Source: WSXY01 sp038325105
GTDB lineage: Bacteria > Actinomycetota > Coriobacteriia > Anaerosomatales > Anaerosomataceae
Reading direction: 5' to 3'
Assembly (NCBI GenBank): GCA_038325105.1
Contig: JBBQIR010000004.1
Span: forward strand, 1 to 55,520
Length of the DNA: 55,520 bases
The notes under the pieces are model-generated. The model saw nothing but the letters and a program-made list of their open reading frames with translations. It did no database searches and was not told the DNA's origin. How positions within the stretch are numbered: position 1 is the stretch's first letter; every line of letters begins with the position of its first letter. Shown piece after piece: positions 7,705 to 14,717 of the stretch. The position numbers and the translations under genes are program-made.

Positions 7705-8280
7705 CTAGTTCTCGGCGAGAATCGCGTAGAGCTTCTTGCGGGCGTCATTCAGGATCTCGACCGCAGCGGTGCGCTGGTCTTTCGTACCCGATTTGCCGAT
7801 CTGGAAGGCGGCTTGAAGCAGCTTCGCCGCCGACTCGCGGAAGTCGACGATGCCGGAATCGCTCTGCGCCGCGTCGTCCCAGGGTGCGGGCTGATCGGCG
7901 GTCTTGGCGACTTCAGCGGCGCCGGTATCGGTCAGGGTGAAGACCTTCTTGCCGGAGGTCTCCTCGGAGAAAACGAGGCCCTCGTCGGCGAGCATCTGAA
8001 GCGCGGGGTAGACGGAGCCGGCGCTGGGGGTCCAGGCGCCGTCGCTGCGTGCCGAGAGTTCCTGGATGATCTGGTAGCCGTGCATGGGAGCCTCGGCCAG
8101 CAGACGCAGGATCGCCGAGCGGACATCGCCGCGACGCGCACGCATGCCGCCGGGGCCGCCGAAGCCGTGCATGTGGCCGCCCATGCCGAAGCCGGCCTTC
8201 ATGCCGCCGCGTCCGAACGGGGCGTGGTGGAAGCGGGGGCCGTTGCAGCCGGGGCCGTCTGAGTGCTGTGAGTTGTGCAT
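7705..8280 (-). CDS. PadR-family transcriptional regulator with Gly/His/Met-rich N-terminus
   Basis: This 191-residue regulator carries the PadR winged-helix core RRGDVRSAILRLLAEAPMHG with YQIIQELSARSDGAW and SVYPALQMLADEGLV (residues about 50-110). A C-terminal helical region is expected to dimerise. The first 45 residues are unusual: rich in Gly, Met and His, with one Cys, for example FHHAPFGRGGMK and GGHMHGFGG. E. coli YqjI has a comparable metal-binding tail, so metal sensing is a fair hypothesis. ATG 8280 follows AAAGGA. The operator-like repeats at 8307-8333 lie just upstream, suggesting autorepression. The UbiB-like gene follows after 51 bases on the same strand. Confidence 0.88.
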   Translation of the reverse strand: MHNSQHSDGPGCNGPRFHHAPFGRGGMKAGFGMGGHMHGFGGPGGMRARRGDVRSAILRLLAEAPMHGYQIIQELSARSDGAWTPSAGSVYPALQMLADEGLVFSEETSGKKVFTLTDTGAAEVAKTADQPAPWDDAAQSDSGIVDFRESAAKLLQAAFQIGKSGTKDQRTAAVEILNDARKKLYAILAEN

Positions 8281-8306
8281 AGTGAGGTCCTTTCGCTGTG
8301 AGGAAA

Positions 8307-8333
8307 GCGATATATCGCTATCTGTCGCGATAT
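8307..8333. promoter_or_regulatory. PadR operator-like repeats
   Basis: GCGATATATCGC (8307-8318) is a perfect 12-base palindrome. ATATCGC (8312-8318) and GCGATAT (8327-8333) also form a dyad with an 8-base spacer. The cluster lies 27-53 bases upstream of the PadR start. Its size and AT-rich centre fit an autoregulatory PadR site. Confidence 0.65.
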
Positions 8334-8371
8334 GCAAGCGAAAGGCGTGCCAAGGGAGGGAGTGAGGTGGC

Positions 8372-9757
8372 TTACCTGGTGCCGAAGATGTCCTCGGCGG
8401 TCACTGCGATGACTCCGGCAGGCACGTTTCGGAGTTCTTCGCGAACGCACACTGCGATGGTGAGACTAGCAGCCGCGTCAGGCAGCGCGGCGGCCTTTCG
8501 CTCGAGCCCGCGGACGAGCGCGGTGGCGTCCTTGCTCCGCGCCCACTTAGCCTCACCGATAAGCACCGGTGTGCGTGAGCGTCCACCAAGCCCGACCGCG
8601 TCGATCTCGATTGAGCTGTCACGGTTCCACCAGGACCCGATTGCGACGATATCGGGGGGTAACACATCGCCCACCAGCGACCGGAGATGCCAGCGAAACG
8701 CCTCCTCCCACGGTCGACCCATTGCGTCGTCGAGCGACGCGACCAGCGTACGCGCCACCGCACCGCCGAGTCCCCGGTCTATCTCGGCCCGGTTAGGCTC
8801 GACGTGTGCGAGCCAGAATGCGAGGTAGTTGTCGGCGATTCGGTACAGGCGGCGTTTGGTACGGCGTTCATCCTCCGTCACGGGGACGACTCGTTCCACC
8901 AGCCGCAGTTCTATGAGGCGCTCGAGTGTGCGAGCGGGCTCCGTGCCCACAGCAGACGCGATCTCATTGTGCTTGGTGCGTCCAGAAGCGATCGCACGCA
9001 GCGTCCGCCCACCCACGTCACCCAGGTCGGCTTCCGTAGCGAGTAGCAGTTGACCTTCGGTCAGCAGTGGTGCTCCGGGGTGACAGAATAGACGCTCGAT
9101 GTTGACTGCGACAGGTGCTGTCTGGTCCCACCACGACAGATAGAGCGGCACTCCGCCGAGCAACCCCCACACGAGCGCGCGGTCTGTAGCAGACAGTCCG
9201 GGGAGCATCAGCGCGGCGTCGCTAGGCCGGAAGGGGTGCAGCTGGAGTGCCAGCCCGAACCGACCGTAGAGCGGCGAGCGCTCTTCCTGCATCGCCTGCA
9301 TCGTCCGCACCGCCGAGCCGCATACCAGGATCCTCAGCTTAGTCGCGGTACCCGCACGGTCCCAGAATGCGCGGATCAGGCCTTCGATATGCGGCGTGCT
9401 CGACTTGAGTTCGGGGAACTCGTCAAGGACAAGCAGCAGCGGCTCAACCATCGCAGCCGTGGCGAGTGTGTCGAGGGCGTCGTCCCAGTCAGTGAACGGT
9501 CGCGCACCCAGGTCGCGAATCCCCGAGACGCCAAGGCGTGCCGTTTCACGCGAGAGCAGGCCGAGTTCATCGACAGCCGGCCGACCTGCTGCGGTAAGGA
9601 AGAGCGTGCGTTTGTCCCCGGCGAAGCGCTGCAGCAGCATCGTCTTGCCGACCCGTCGGCGTCCCCACACTATGGCAAGGCCCGCGCTGGCCGATGACCA
9701 CCAATTCTCCAGCGCTGCCAGCTCGTTCCGACGGTTCACGAAGTCGATCGCGTTCAT
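8372..9757 (-). CDS. AAA ATPase with DUF234 nuclease-like C-terminus
   Basis: This intact 461-residue relative of archaeal-type ATPases has the Walker A motif IVWGRRRVGKTMLLQRF near residue 38, Walker B LLLVLDEFPEL, and sensor 1 LRILVCGSAVRTMQ. A winged-helix section follows (HNEIASAVGTEPARTLERLIEL). The DUF234 C-terminus has the restriction-like elements WNRDSSIEIDAVG and VLIGEAKWARS. The start is ATG 9757 or the GTG just before it. Such genes are common, mobile between genomes and of unknown role. It is a separate family from the truncated DUF4143 ATPase at 4888. Confidence 0.85.
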   Translation of the reverse strand: MNAIDFVNRRNELAALENWWSSASAGLAIVWGRRRVGKTMLLQRFAGDKRTLFLTAAGRPAVDELGLLSRETARLGVSGIRDLGARPFTDWDDALDTLATAAMVEPLLLVLDEFPELKSSTPHIEGLIRAFWDRAGTATKLRILVCGSAVRTMQAMQEERSPLYGRFGLALQLHPFRPSDAALMLPGLSATDRALVWGLLGGVPLYLSWWDQTAPVAVNIERLFCHPGAPLLTEGQLLLATEADLGDVGGRTLRAIASGRTKHNEIASAVGTEPARTLERLIELRLVERVVPVTEDERRTKRRLYRIADNYLAFWLAHVEPNRAEIDRGLGGAVARTLVASLDDAMGRPWEEAFRWHLRSLVGDVLPPDIVAIGSWWNRDSSIEIDAVGLGGRSRTPVLIGEAKWARSKDATALVRGLERKAAALPDAAASLTIAVCVREELRNVPAGVIAVTAEDIFGTR

Positions 9758-9770
9758 CACATCACCCGTA

Positions 9771-9804
9771 ACTTACAACGACGTAAGTAGCATGTGATGT
9801 AAGT
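9771..9804. promoter_or_regulatory. Inverted and direct repeats upstream of the DUF234 ATPase
   Basis: ACTTAC (9771-9776) and GTAAGT (9783-9788) form a dyad around AACGAC, and GTAAGT recurs at 9799-9804, 16 bases on. This is immediately upstream of the ATPase start, in an otherwise featureless 150-base gap. It may be an operator; no regulator is assigned. Confidence 0.45.
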
Positions 9805-9911
9805 TTACTCAGGCGAGCACAGTTGTCCAGTACTGGCCGCGGAGTCGGGCGGTTACCGAACGCGGTGAGGACGCAGCGGGGCACGCTATCAAATAGCAGT
9901 CTGCAGGCGCC

Positions 9912-11201
9912 CTAGAACTTCGGGAATCCGTCCTCGGTCACATCTTCCGTGGGCACACCCGCTCCTCCGGTCGCGCCGAAGGTGTAGGTGAAGATCGTGT
10001 ACTGCGAGCTACTGCTCGTGTACTTGCTGTCGGTTTCGAAGAGGCCGTAGCCGACTCTGTCGGTGAACTTCTTGCCGGCGGTGTCCCAGTAGGCGCCGTA
10101 TGCGTAGTAGACCGAGTAGGTTCCGCTCTTGATGCCCTTGACCGTGGTCGAACTCTTGGACATCACGTACACGCTCAGGAGCACGGGCTTGCCCTCGCCG
10201 GGAGCGGTGAGGACCACCAGGTAGTCGTCGGCGAAGTTGTTGATGATCTTCATCTGGTTGGAGCCGCCGGTCAGCTTGTTTACGAAGACCTTGCCGTTGC
10301 CGGGGCGCTCGATCTTGTAGATGGGGAGATCCACCGTGAAGCCGTTGACTGCCAATACGCTGTCGCCCGGGCCGGGGACGGTGATGTCGAATGTCTCCTG
10401 GACGCCGGAGTCGCCCTCGATGAAGACGTCGCGTTCCGCTATATCCTTGCCGTCGAGGGTCAGGCTCAATGTGTAGTCGCCGTCGGTTTCGCCAGCGTTC
10501 GAGGCGCTGACGAGGACCGTTGCCTTCGACCCCTTCGCGATGTCCATCGGGTTAGGGGTGACAACCACCGAGTCAACCTTGAAATCGGCGTCGGTTTTGA
10601 CCCACAGGGTGCCGCCCAGGTCCTTCCAGTCGGCCAGCGTGAGTTCGTACTTGCCGGGCGCGATGTCGGTCAGGGGAATCTCGATGAGCTCTTTCGCTCC
10701 GCCGCCCAACTTGACGGTCGTCGATTCGGCAGGCTCGCCATCGACAAGGACGATGAGATCATATTCGCCGCCGAACCAGCCCTTGTTCTCGATGTCGACG
10801 GCCACCACGGCGTCTTCGCCGCTCATGACCGACTCGGGCACCTCGAACGAGCTGACCTCGAACCTGGCCCTCGGGAAGAACACGACCACGAGCGCGATGA
10901 CGACGAGCACCGCGACGGCTGCGAGGATCCACTTGAGCGGCGACTTCTTGGGGCCGCCCGGGGGTGCCAGCTGGGGTGCCGTCGCGACGGGCATCGGCGC
11001 GGCGACTGACGCATACACGGGCTCGGGTGCAGGTACGACAACGGGTACGACCACAGGCTCGGGTTCCGCGTTCGGAATCGGTGTCTCGTAGGCGTTCTCG
11101 ATTTCGCTGGAAGGGTGGCCGCACGTGCCGACGCCCTCGGGTGTGAGCCAGACGTTCTGACCGCATTGACGACAGAAGCCGGCCTTGGCGGTGTCTGACA
11201 A
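9912..11201 (-). CDS. Zinc-ribbon, membrane-anchored protein with CARDB-like Ig domains
   Basis: This 429-residue protein has four parts. A short zinc-ribbon (FCRQCGQNVW with Cys10/Cys13, then Cys27 and His29) is followed by a Pro/Val/Glu-rich linker (about 40-84). A single membrane helix spans about 89-109. The extracellular part has two CARDB-like Ig-type modules, with FEVPESVMSGEDAVVAVDIENKG and VVVTPNPMDIAKGSKATVLV-like strands, and a C-terminal beta-rich domain. The start is TTG 11201 with AAGGGGG upstream. The topology puts the ribbon inside and the Ig domains outside. I do not recognise a named family; an envelope or adhesion role is conceivable. It lies downstream of the repeat-containing kinase on the same strand. 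Confidence 0.75.
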   Translation of the reverse strand: MSDTAKAGFCRQCGQNVWLTPEGVGTCGHPSSEIENAYETPIPNAEPEPVVVPVVVPAPEPVYASVAAPMPVATAPQLAPPGGPKKSPLKWILAAVAVLVVIALVVVFFPRARFEVSSFEVPESVMSGEDAVVAVDIENKGWFGGEYDLIVLVDGEPAESTTVKLGGGAKELIEIPLTDIAPGKYELTLADWKDLGGTLWVKTDADFKVDSVVVTPNPMDIAKGSKATVLVSASNAGETDGDYTLSLTLDGKDIAERDVFIEGDSGVQETFDITVPGPGDSVLAVNGFTVDLPIYKIERPGNGKVFVNKLTGGSNQMKIINNFADDYLVVLTAPGEGKPVLLSVYVMSKSSTTVKGIKSGTYSVYYAYGAYWDTAGKKFTDRVGYGLFETDSKYTSSSSQYTIFTYTFGATGGAGVPTEDVTEDGFPKF

Positions 11202-11287
11202 GATTCCCCCTTACATAGAGCCCCTGCTTGGCTTCACTGTGCCGATACCCCGATTATGCACAATCGCAAACGCTACATCTGGCGACG

Positions 11288-13048
11288 CTAATCTTCTGCT
11301 GGCAACCGCACGGTGAAGGTGGTACCCGCGCCGGGCACGCTCCGCACGGCGATCGTCCCGCCGAGTAGTTCCACCAGCCGTTTGGAAACGGAGAGCCCGA
11401 GCCCTGTCCCCTCGGTCTTCCCGATATCGGGCCGATCCACCTGGTAGAACTCATCGAAGATGTGCGGAAGATCCTCGGCGGGAATCCCTCGTCCGGTGTC
11501 GGATATGGCGAACACGATATCCCCGTCTTCGCGGCCGACCTCGATTCTCACCGAACCCGATTCCGTGAATTTGATGGCATTGCCCAGGAGATTGAAGAGC
11601 ACCTGTTCGAGCCGCCTGCTGTCGGTCACCAGTCCCGCTGCCGCGGCGGATACCGCAACGGACAGGTCGAGCCCCTTCTCTTCCGCGAGGACCGCAAGTG
11701 GTTCAACAACTTCACTCACGGTAAGAGACACATCCAGCGGTGTCTGCTCGATCTGGACGCGGCCCGCCTCGATCGACGCCAGATCGAGCACCTCGTTCAC
11801 AAGTGAGAGCAGGTGCTTGCCCGCGCCGTGGATCATCCCGATCTGCTTCAGCTGCTCGGGCGTTAGTTCACCGACCATCCCGGTTTCGAGCAGGTTGGAG
11901 AACCCGATGATCGTGTTCAAGGGGGTGCGGAGTTCGTGGCTCATGGAGGCGAGGAAGTCGCTCTTGGCCAGCGTCGCTGCTTTGAGGCGGACATTGGCGG
12001 CGATGAGCTCCTCGGTACGCTGCTGCACTCGTTGCTCCAGCTCGGTGTTCATAGCGGTGATAGTCGCAATCTCCCGGTTGTGAGCGCCGAGAAGCGCCGC
12101 GACTGCCGACTGCGACCCCAGCAGGATCTTCGCGGCCTCCACCTGGGTCTCGAGTAGGGACATCGCCCCTCCGAGATAGTGGGAGCTCAGGAGTGTCGCA
12201 ACACCCGATTGCGAGGCGAGGAGGTTCCTCGCCGCCTCGTTCTGGGACTCCAACAGCACGGCGGCCATTTCCCGGTTGTGTGAACTCAGGAGTTCGGCCA
12301 CCGCCGACTGCGATGCCAGGAGAACGTCAGCGGCCTCGGTTTGCGCTGTCAGCAGCGCTTCTGCACCTACAGCGTCGTTCGCGCTGAGCAGGTCCGCCAG
12401 TTCCGAATGGGATACAAGCAGTGCATTCGCAGCCTCACTCTGGGCTTCCAGCAACGCCGACGCACCTTCCAAGACGTGAGAGTTCAGGAGGTCCGCCATC
12501 GCTGCCAGTGAGGCGAGCAGTGCCTTCGCAGCCTCATCCTGGCCTCCCAACAACGCTGCGGCGCCTTCCGCGTCGTGAGTCCTGAGGAGGGCCGCCAGTT
12601 CTGCCTGAGAGGCGAGGAGGTGCCTCGCCGCCTCGTCCTGGGCTTCCAGCAGAATCGTAGCGCCTTCCGCGTCGTGAGAAGTCAGGAGATCTGCAACAGC
12701 CGACTGCGAGGCAAAAAGGCTACCCGCCGCCTCGTCCTGGGCTTCCAGCAGAATCGCAGCGCCTTTCGCGTCGTGAGAACTCAGGAGTGCTGCAACAGCC
12801 GACTGCGAGGCCACGAGGCTCCTCGCCGCCTCGTCCTGGGCTTCCAGCAGAATCGCCGCAACCTCCTTGTCCTGAGAACTCAGGAGCGCAACCACCGCGG
12901 ACTGAGAAGCAAGCATATTCTTTGTCGCCTTGTCCTGCGCCTCGAGCAGCGTGAAGGCCAGGCGTGATGTCTCGGGCGGCTCGGGCTTGGTATCGGGTGG
13001 TTCCGAAGCGGCGGCGAAACCGGCTGACGGATTCTCATCGCTTGTCAT
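11288..13048 (-). CDS. Soluble histidine kinase with nine 33-residue hendecad repeats
   Basis: This 586-residue kinase has no membrane segment and no recognisable sensor domain. After a Pro/Glu-rich leader, residues 34-330 are nine consecutive 33-residue repeats of the type LLEAQDEAARSLVASQ..., each made of three 11-residue units. A coiled coil (LEQRVQQRTEEL) leads into the HisKA motif FLASMSHELRTPLN with His371, then the HATPase boxes NLLGNAIKFTESG, DTGRGIPAEDLPHIF and GTGLGLSVSKRL. Hendecad repeats form long, slightly right-handed helical bundles, so the N-terminus probably acts as a rod or oligomerising sensor. ATG 13048 has AAGGGGG upstream; a GTG 24 bases earlier does not. No response regulator is adjacent. 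Confidence 0.88.
   Translation of the reverse strand: MTSDENPSAGFAAASEPPDTKPEPPETSRLAFTLLEAQDKATKNMLASQSAVVALLSSQDKEVAAILLEAQDEAARSLVASQSAVAALLSSHDAKGAAILLEAQDEAAGSLFASQSAVADLLTSHDAEGATILLEAQDEAARHLLASQAELAALLRTHDAEGAAALLGGQDEAAKALLASLAAMADLLNSHVLEGASALLEAQSEAANALLVSHSELADLLSANDAVGAEALLTAQTEAADVLLASQSAVAELLSSHNREMAAVLLESQNEAARNLLASQSGVATLLSSHYLGGAMSLLETQVEAAKILLGSQSAVAALLGAHNREIATITAMNTELEQRVQQRTEELIAANVRLKAATLAKSDFLASMSHELRTPLNTIIGFSNLLETGMVGELTPEQLKQIGMIHGAGKHLLSLVNEVLDLASIEAGRVQIEQTPLDVSLTVSEVVEPLAVLAEEKGLDLSVAVSAAAAGLVTDSRRLEQVLFNLLGNAIKFTESGSVRIEVGREDGDIVFAISDTGRGIPAEDLPHIFDEFYQVDRPDIGKTEGTGLGLSVSKRLVELLGGTIAVRSVPGAGTTFTVRLPAED
12059..12949 (-). repeat. Nine tandem 99-bp coding repeats
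   Basis: The 891-bp block encodes the nine 33-residue units of the histidine kinase. Neighbouring units share long near-identical stretches at the DNA level, for example around 12620-12860, where successive copies read gcttccagcagaatcgc-like sequence every 99 bases. This points to growth by unit duplication. Copy number may vary between strains. Confidence 0.85.
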
Positions 13049-13187
13049 CGACACGTCCCCCTTGGGCTGCACGGGTGTTCAGTGGGGATATACCCCTCAG
13101 AGGCGTTTGTCTCGCCCGCATGTCTTCGTGCGACAATCTGCTCAGGCGGCCCGCGCCCCATGCGGGTCCTGGTCGGGAGGGGTAGCG

Positions 13188-13880
13188 ATGTCGAGGCGGC
13201 TCGTTTGGTTTGGACTGTTCGTGGCGTGCGTCACGCTTGTGCTCGCAGGCCTTGTCGGCTGTGGTCTTCTACCCTCGAAGAGCGGAAACGGATCCGGCAC
13301 TCAGGCAGCTCCCACGCTCGAGGAGTACCTCGCGGCAGATACGCTCACCGCGGATTTTTCACTGGTGAGCATCGACGGCACGACCACTTCGTTCGAATCC
13401 ACGGGTACGCTGTGGGTCGAAGGCCGGAAGTTCCGCTACTCGCTGTGGGTCGACGGCAAACTCCTGCGAACCATCATGTCGCCCGACGGTGTGACCGCGT
13501 ACTTCGTGGACGAGGAAACCAAGTCGAGTGAACCCTCGGTGGCGAGCGTCGATCGGTACCTACTCGAGTTCTCAGAGCCGGATTCCTCGGCCGTTGAGTC
13601 CGGCGTAGACGAAGAAACCGGAGCGACACGCGTGGTCTACCCGGTCAAGGCGATCGATGATCTCACCGGCGCGGCAAACGCCTGGTATACGGAGGACGTC
13701 ACGTACCTGGTCAAAGACGGCAAGGTCATTGGCGTCGAGACGCGCGGAGACTCGCCGAATTCCGACGGATCGCCGTACGACTTGCGCACCACGCGGCGCA
13801 TGTTCACGGACCTCAGGGTCGGCGAGAAGATTCCCGACGGCACGTTCGACCTGCCGTACCCGATCAAGGCTGCCGAGTAG
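13188..13880 (+). CDS. Putative lipoprotein (LppX/LolA-like), unknown function
   Basis: This 230-residue protein starts with Arg-Arg, a hydrophobic stretch and the lipobox LAGLVGC (Cys about residue 22), so it should be lipid-anchored outside the membrane. The rest is mainly beta, with pairs such as FESTGTLWVEGRKFRYSLWV and LLRTIMSPDGVTAYFVDEET, resembling LolA/LppX-type folds that bind lipids. ATG 13188 follows GGGAGGGG. It is the only plus-strand gene in this block, convergent with the LiaF-like gene and divergent from the repeat kinase. The fold assignment is tentative. Confidence 0.7.
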   Translation: MSRRLVWFGLFVACVTLVLAGLVGCGLLPSKSGNGSGTQAAPTLEEYLAADTLTADFSLVSIDGTTTSFESTGTLWVEGRKFRYSLWVDGKLLRTIMSPDGVTAYFVDEETKSSEPSVASVDRYLLEFSEPDSSAVESGVDEETGATRVVYPVKAIDDLTGAANAWYTEDVTYLVKDGKVIGVETRGDSPNSDGSPYDLRTTRRMFTDLRVGEKIPDGTFDLPYPIKAAE

Positions 13881-13897
13881 CGCTCGCCGCGCGCGTC

Positions 13898-14671
13898 CTA
13901 CCGCACGCGAATCTCGCCGACGCCCACCTCGGCGACGATCTCGACGCGGTTGGCCGCGCTCGCGTAACCGGGTGACTCCCACGCGCTTCCAACCTTCGGG
14001 AACCGCCCGGTCGAGACCTCGATAGCGCCGAGACCTGCCGTGCCCGACACTCGAGCTGCGACCCCCTCGGGCACGCTGAGTACGACGCTTGCGGCACCAG
14101 CGTGCACATCGACGCGGGTGTAGCCGGCGGCGGCCGGGAGGCGAACCTCCGTGCTGCTGGCGCCGGTACGGATGTCGAGCGCGGTCACGAGGAGCCGCGT
14201 GAGGTCCATCTTCGTTTCGCTCGCGCCGCCCTCGAAGCGGACGGCGAGCGGCACGCCGGTTGCCAGTCGCACGTTCCATTCGAACGGACTTCCCGAGACC
14301 GGCATGCTCCAGCGCGTCGGGTCGACGGGTAGCTTCAGGTCGGCGTCGAGTGTCTCCCCCGAGCGGTGCTCGGCATGCTCCACACCGCCGCCAAACGTAC
14401 CCGAGAGGAGCGAGCCGGGCGCGGCGCCGTCGGCAAGCAAGAAGCGTCCGCCACCGAAGGCGAACCTGACGCGCGCGTTGGTCACGCCCGCCGAGGGGAG
14501 TGTGAGCGCCACGGCTCCGCGCGGCTTGCGGGTTGCGCCCCAGACCGCCCCGACGCCGAGCACGATGAGCACGAGTGGGAACAGGAGCGCCCATGCGCTC
14601 ACTGGCAGCAGGCCGAAGTTGTCGGCAAGCAGTAGCAGACCCGCGAGCAGCAGCAGAACTCCCCAGACCAT
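13898..14671 (-). CDS. LiaF/LiaI-like membrane protein with DUF2154-type C-terminus
   Basis: This 257-residue protein begins with two membrane helices of the LiaI/LiaF-like type (MVWGVLLLLAGLLLLADNFG and a second hydrophobic segment to about residue 45). A beta-solenoid-like region of polar repeats follows, such as VDVHAGAASVVLSVPEGVAA, ending in a short VEIVAEVGVGEIRVR strand. In Firmicutes LiaF restrains the LiaSR envelope-stress system. ATG 14671 has an ideal AAGGAGG five bases upstream. It sits 46 bases after the receiver-ATPase fusion on the same strand, so co-transcription is plausible. No LiaS or LiaR is present. Confidence 0.78.
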   Translation of the reverse strand: MVWGVLLLLAGLLLLADNFGLLPVSAWALLFPLVLIVLGVGAVWGATRKPRGAVALTLPSAGVTNARVRFAFGGGRFLLADGAAPGSLLSGTFGGGVEHAEHRSGETLDADLKLPVDPTRWSMPVSGSPFEWNVRLATGVPLAVRFEGGASETKMDLTRLLVTALDIRTGASSTEVRLPAAAGYTRVDVHAGAASVVLSVPEGVAARVSGTAGLGAIEVSTGRFPKVGSAWESPGYASAANRVEIVAEVGVGEIRVR

Positions 14672-14717
14672 GTCAGCCTCCTTGTGCGCGGTGAACCGTC
14701 GACTACCGTACCCCGAG

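Noticed and set aside
12059..12949. Regular 99-base repeats considered as a CRISPR array
   Set aside because: The repeats are contiguous without unique spacers and encode in-frame 33-residue helical units in a kinase.
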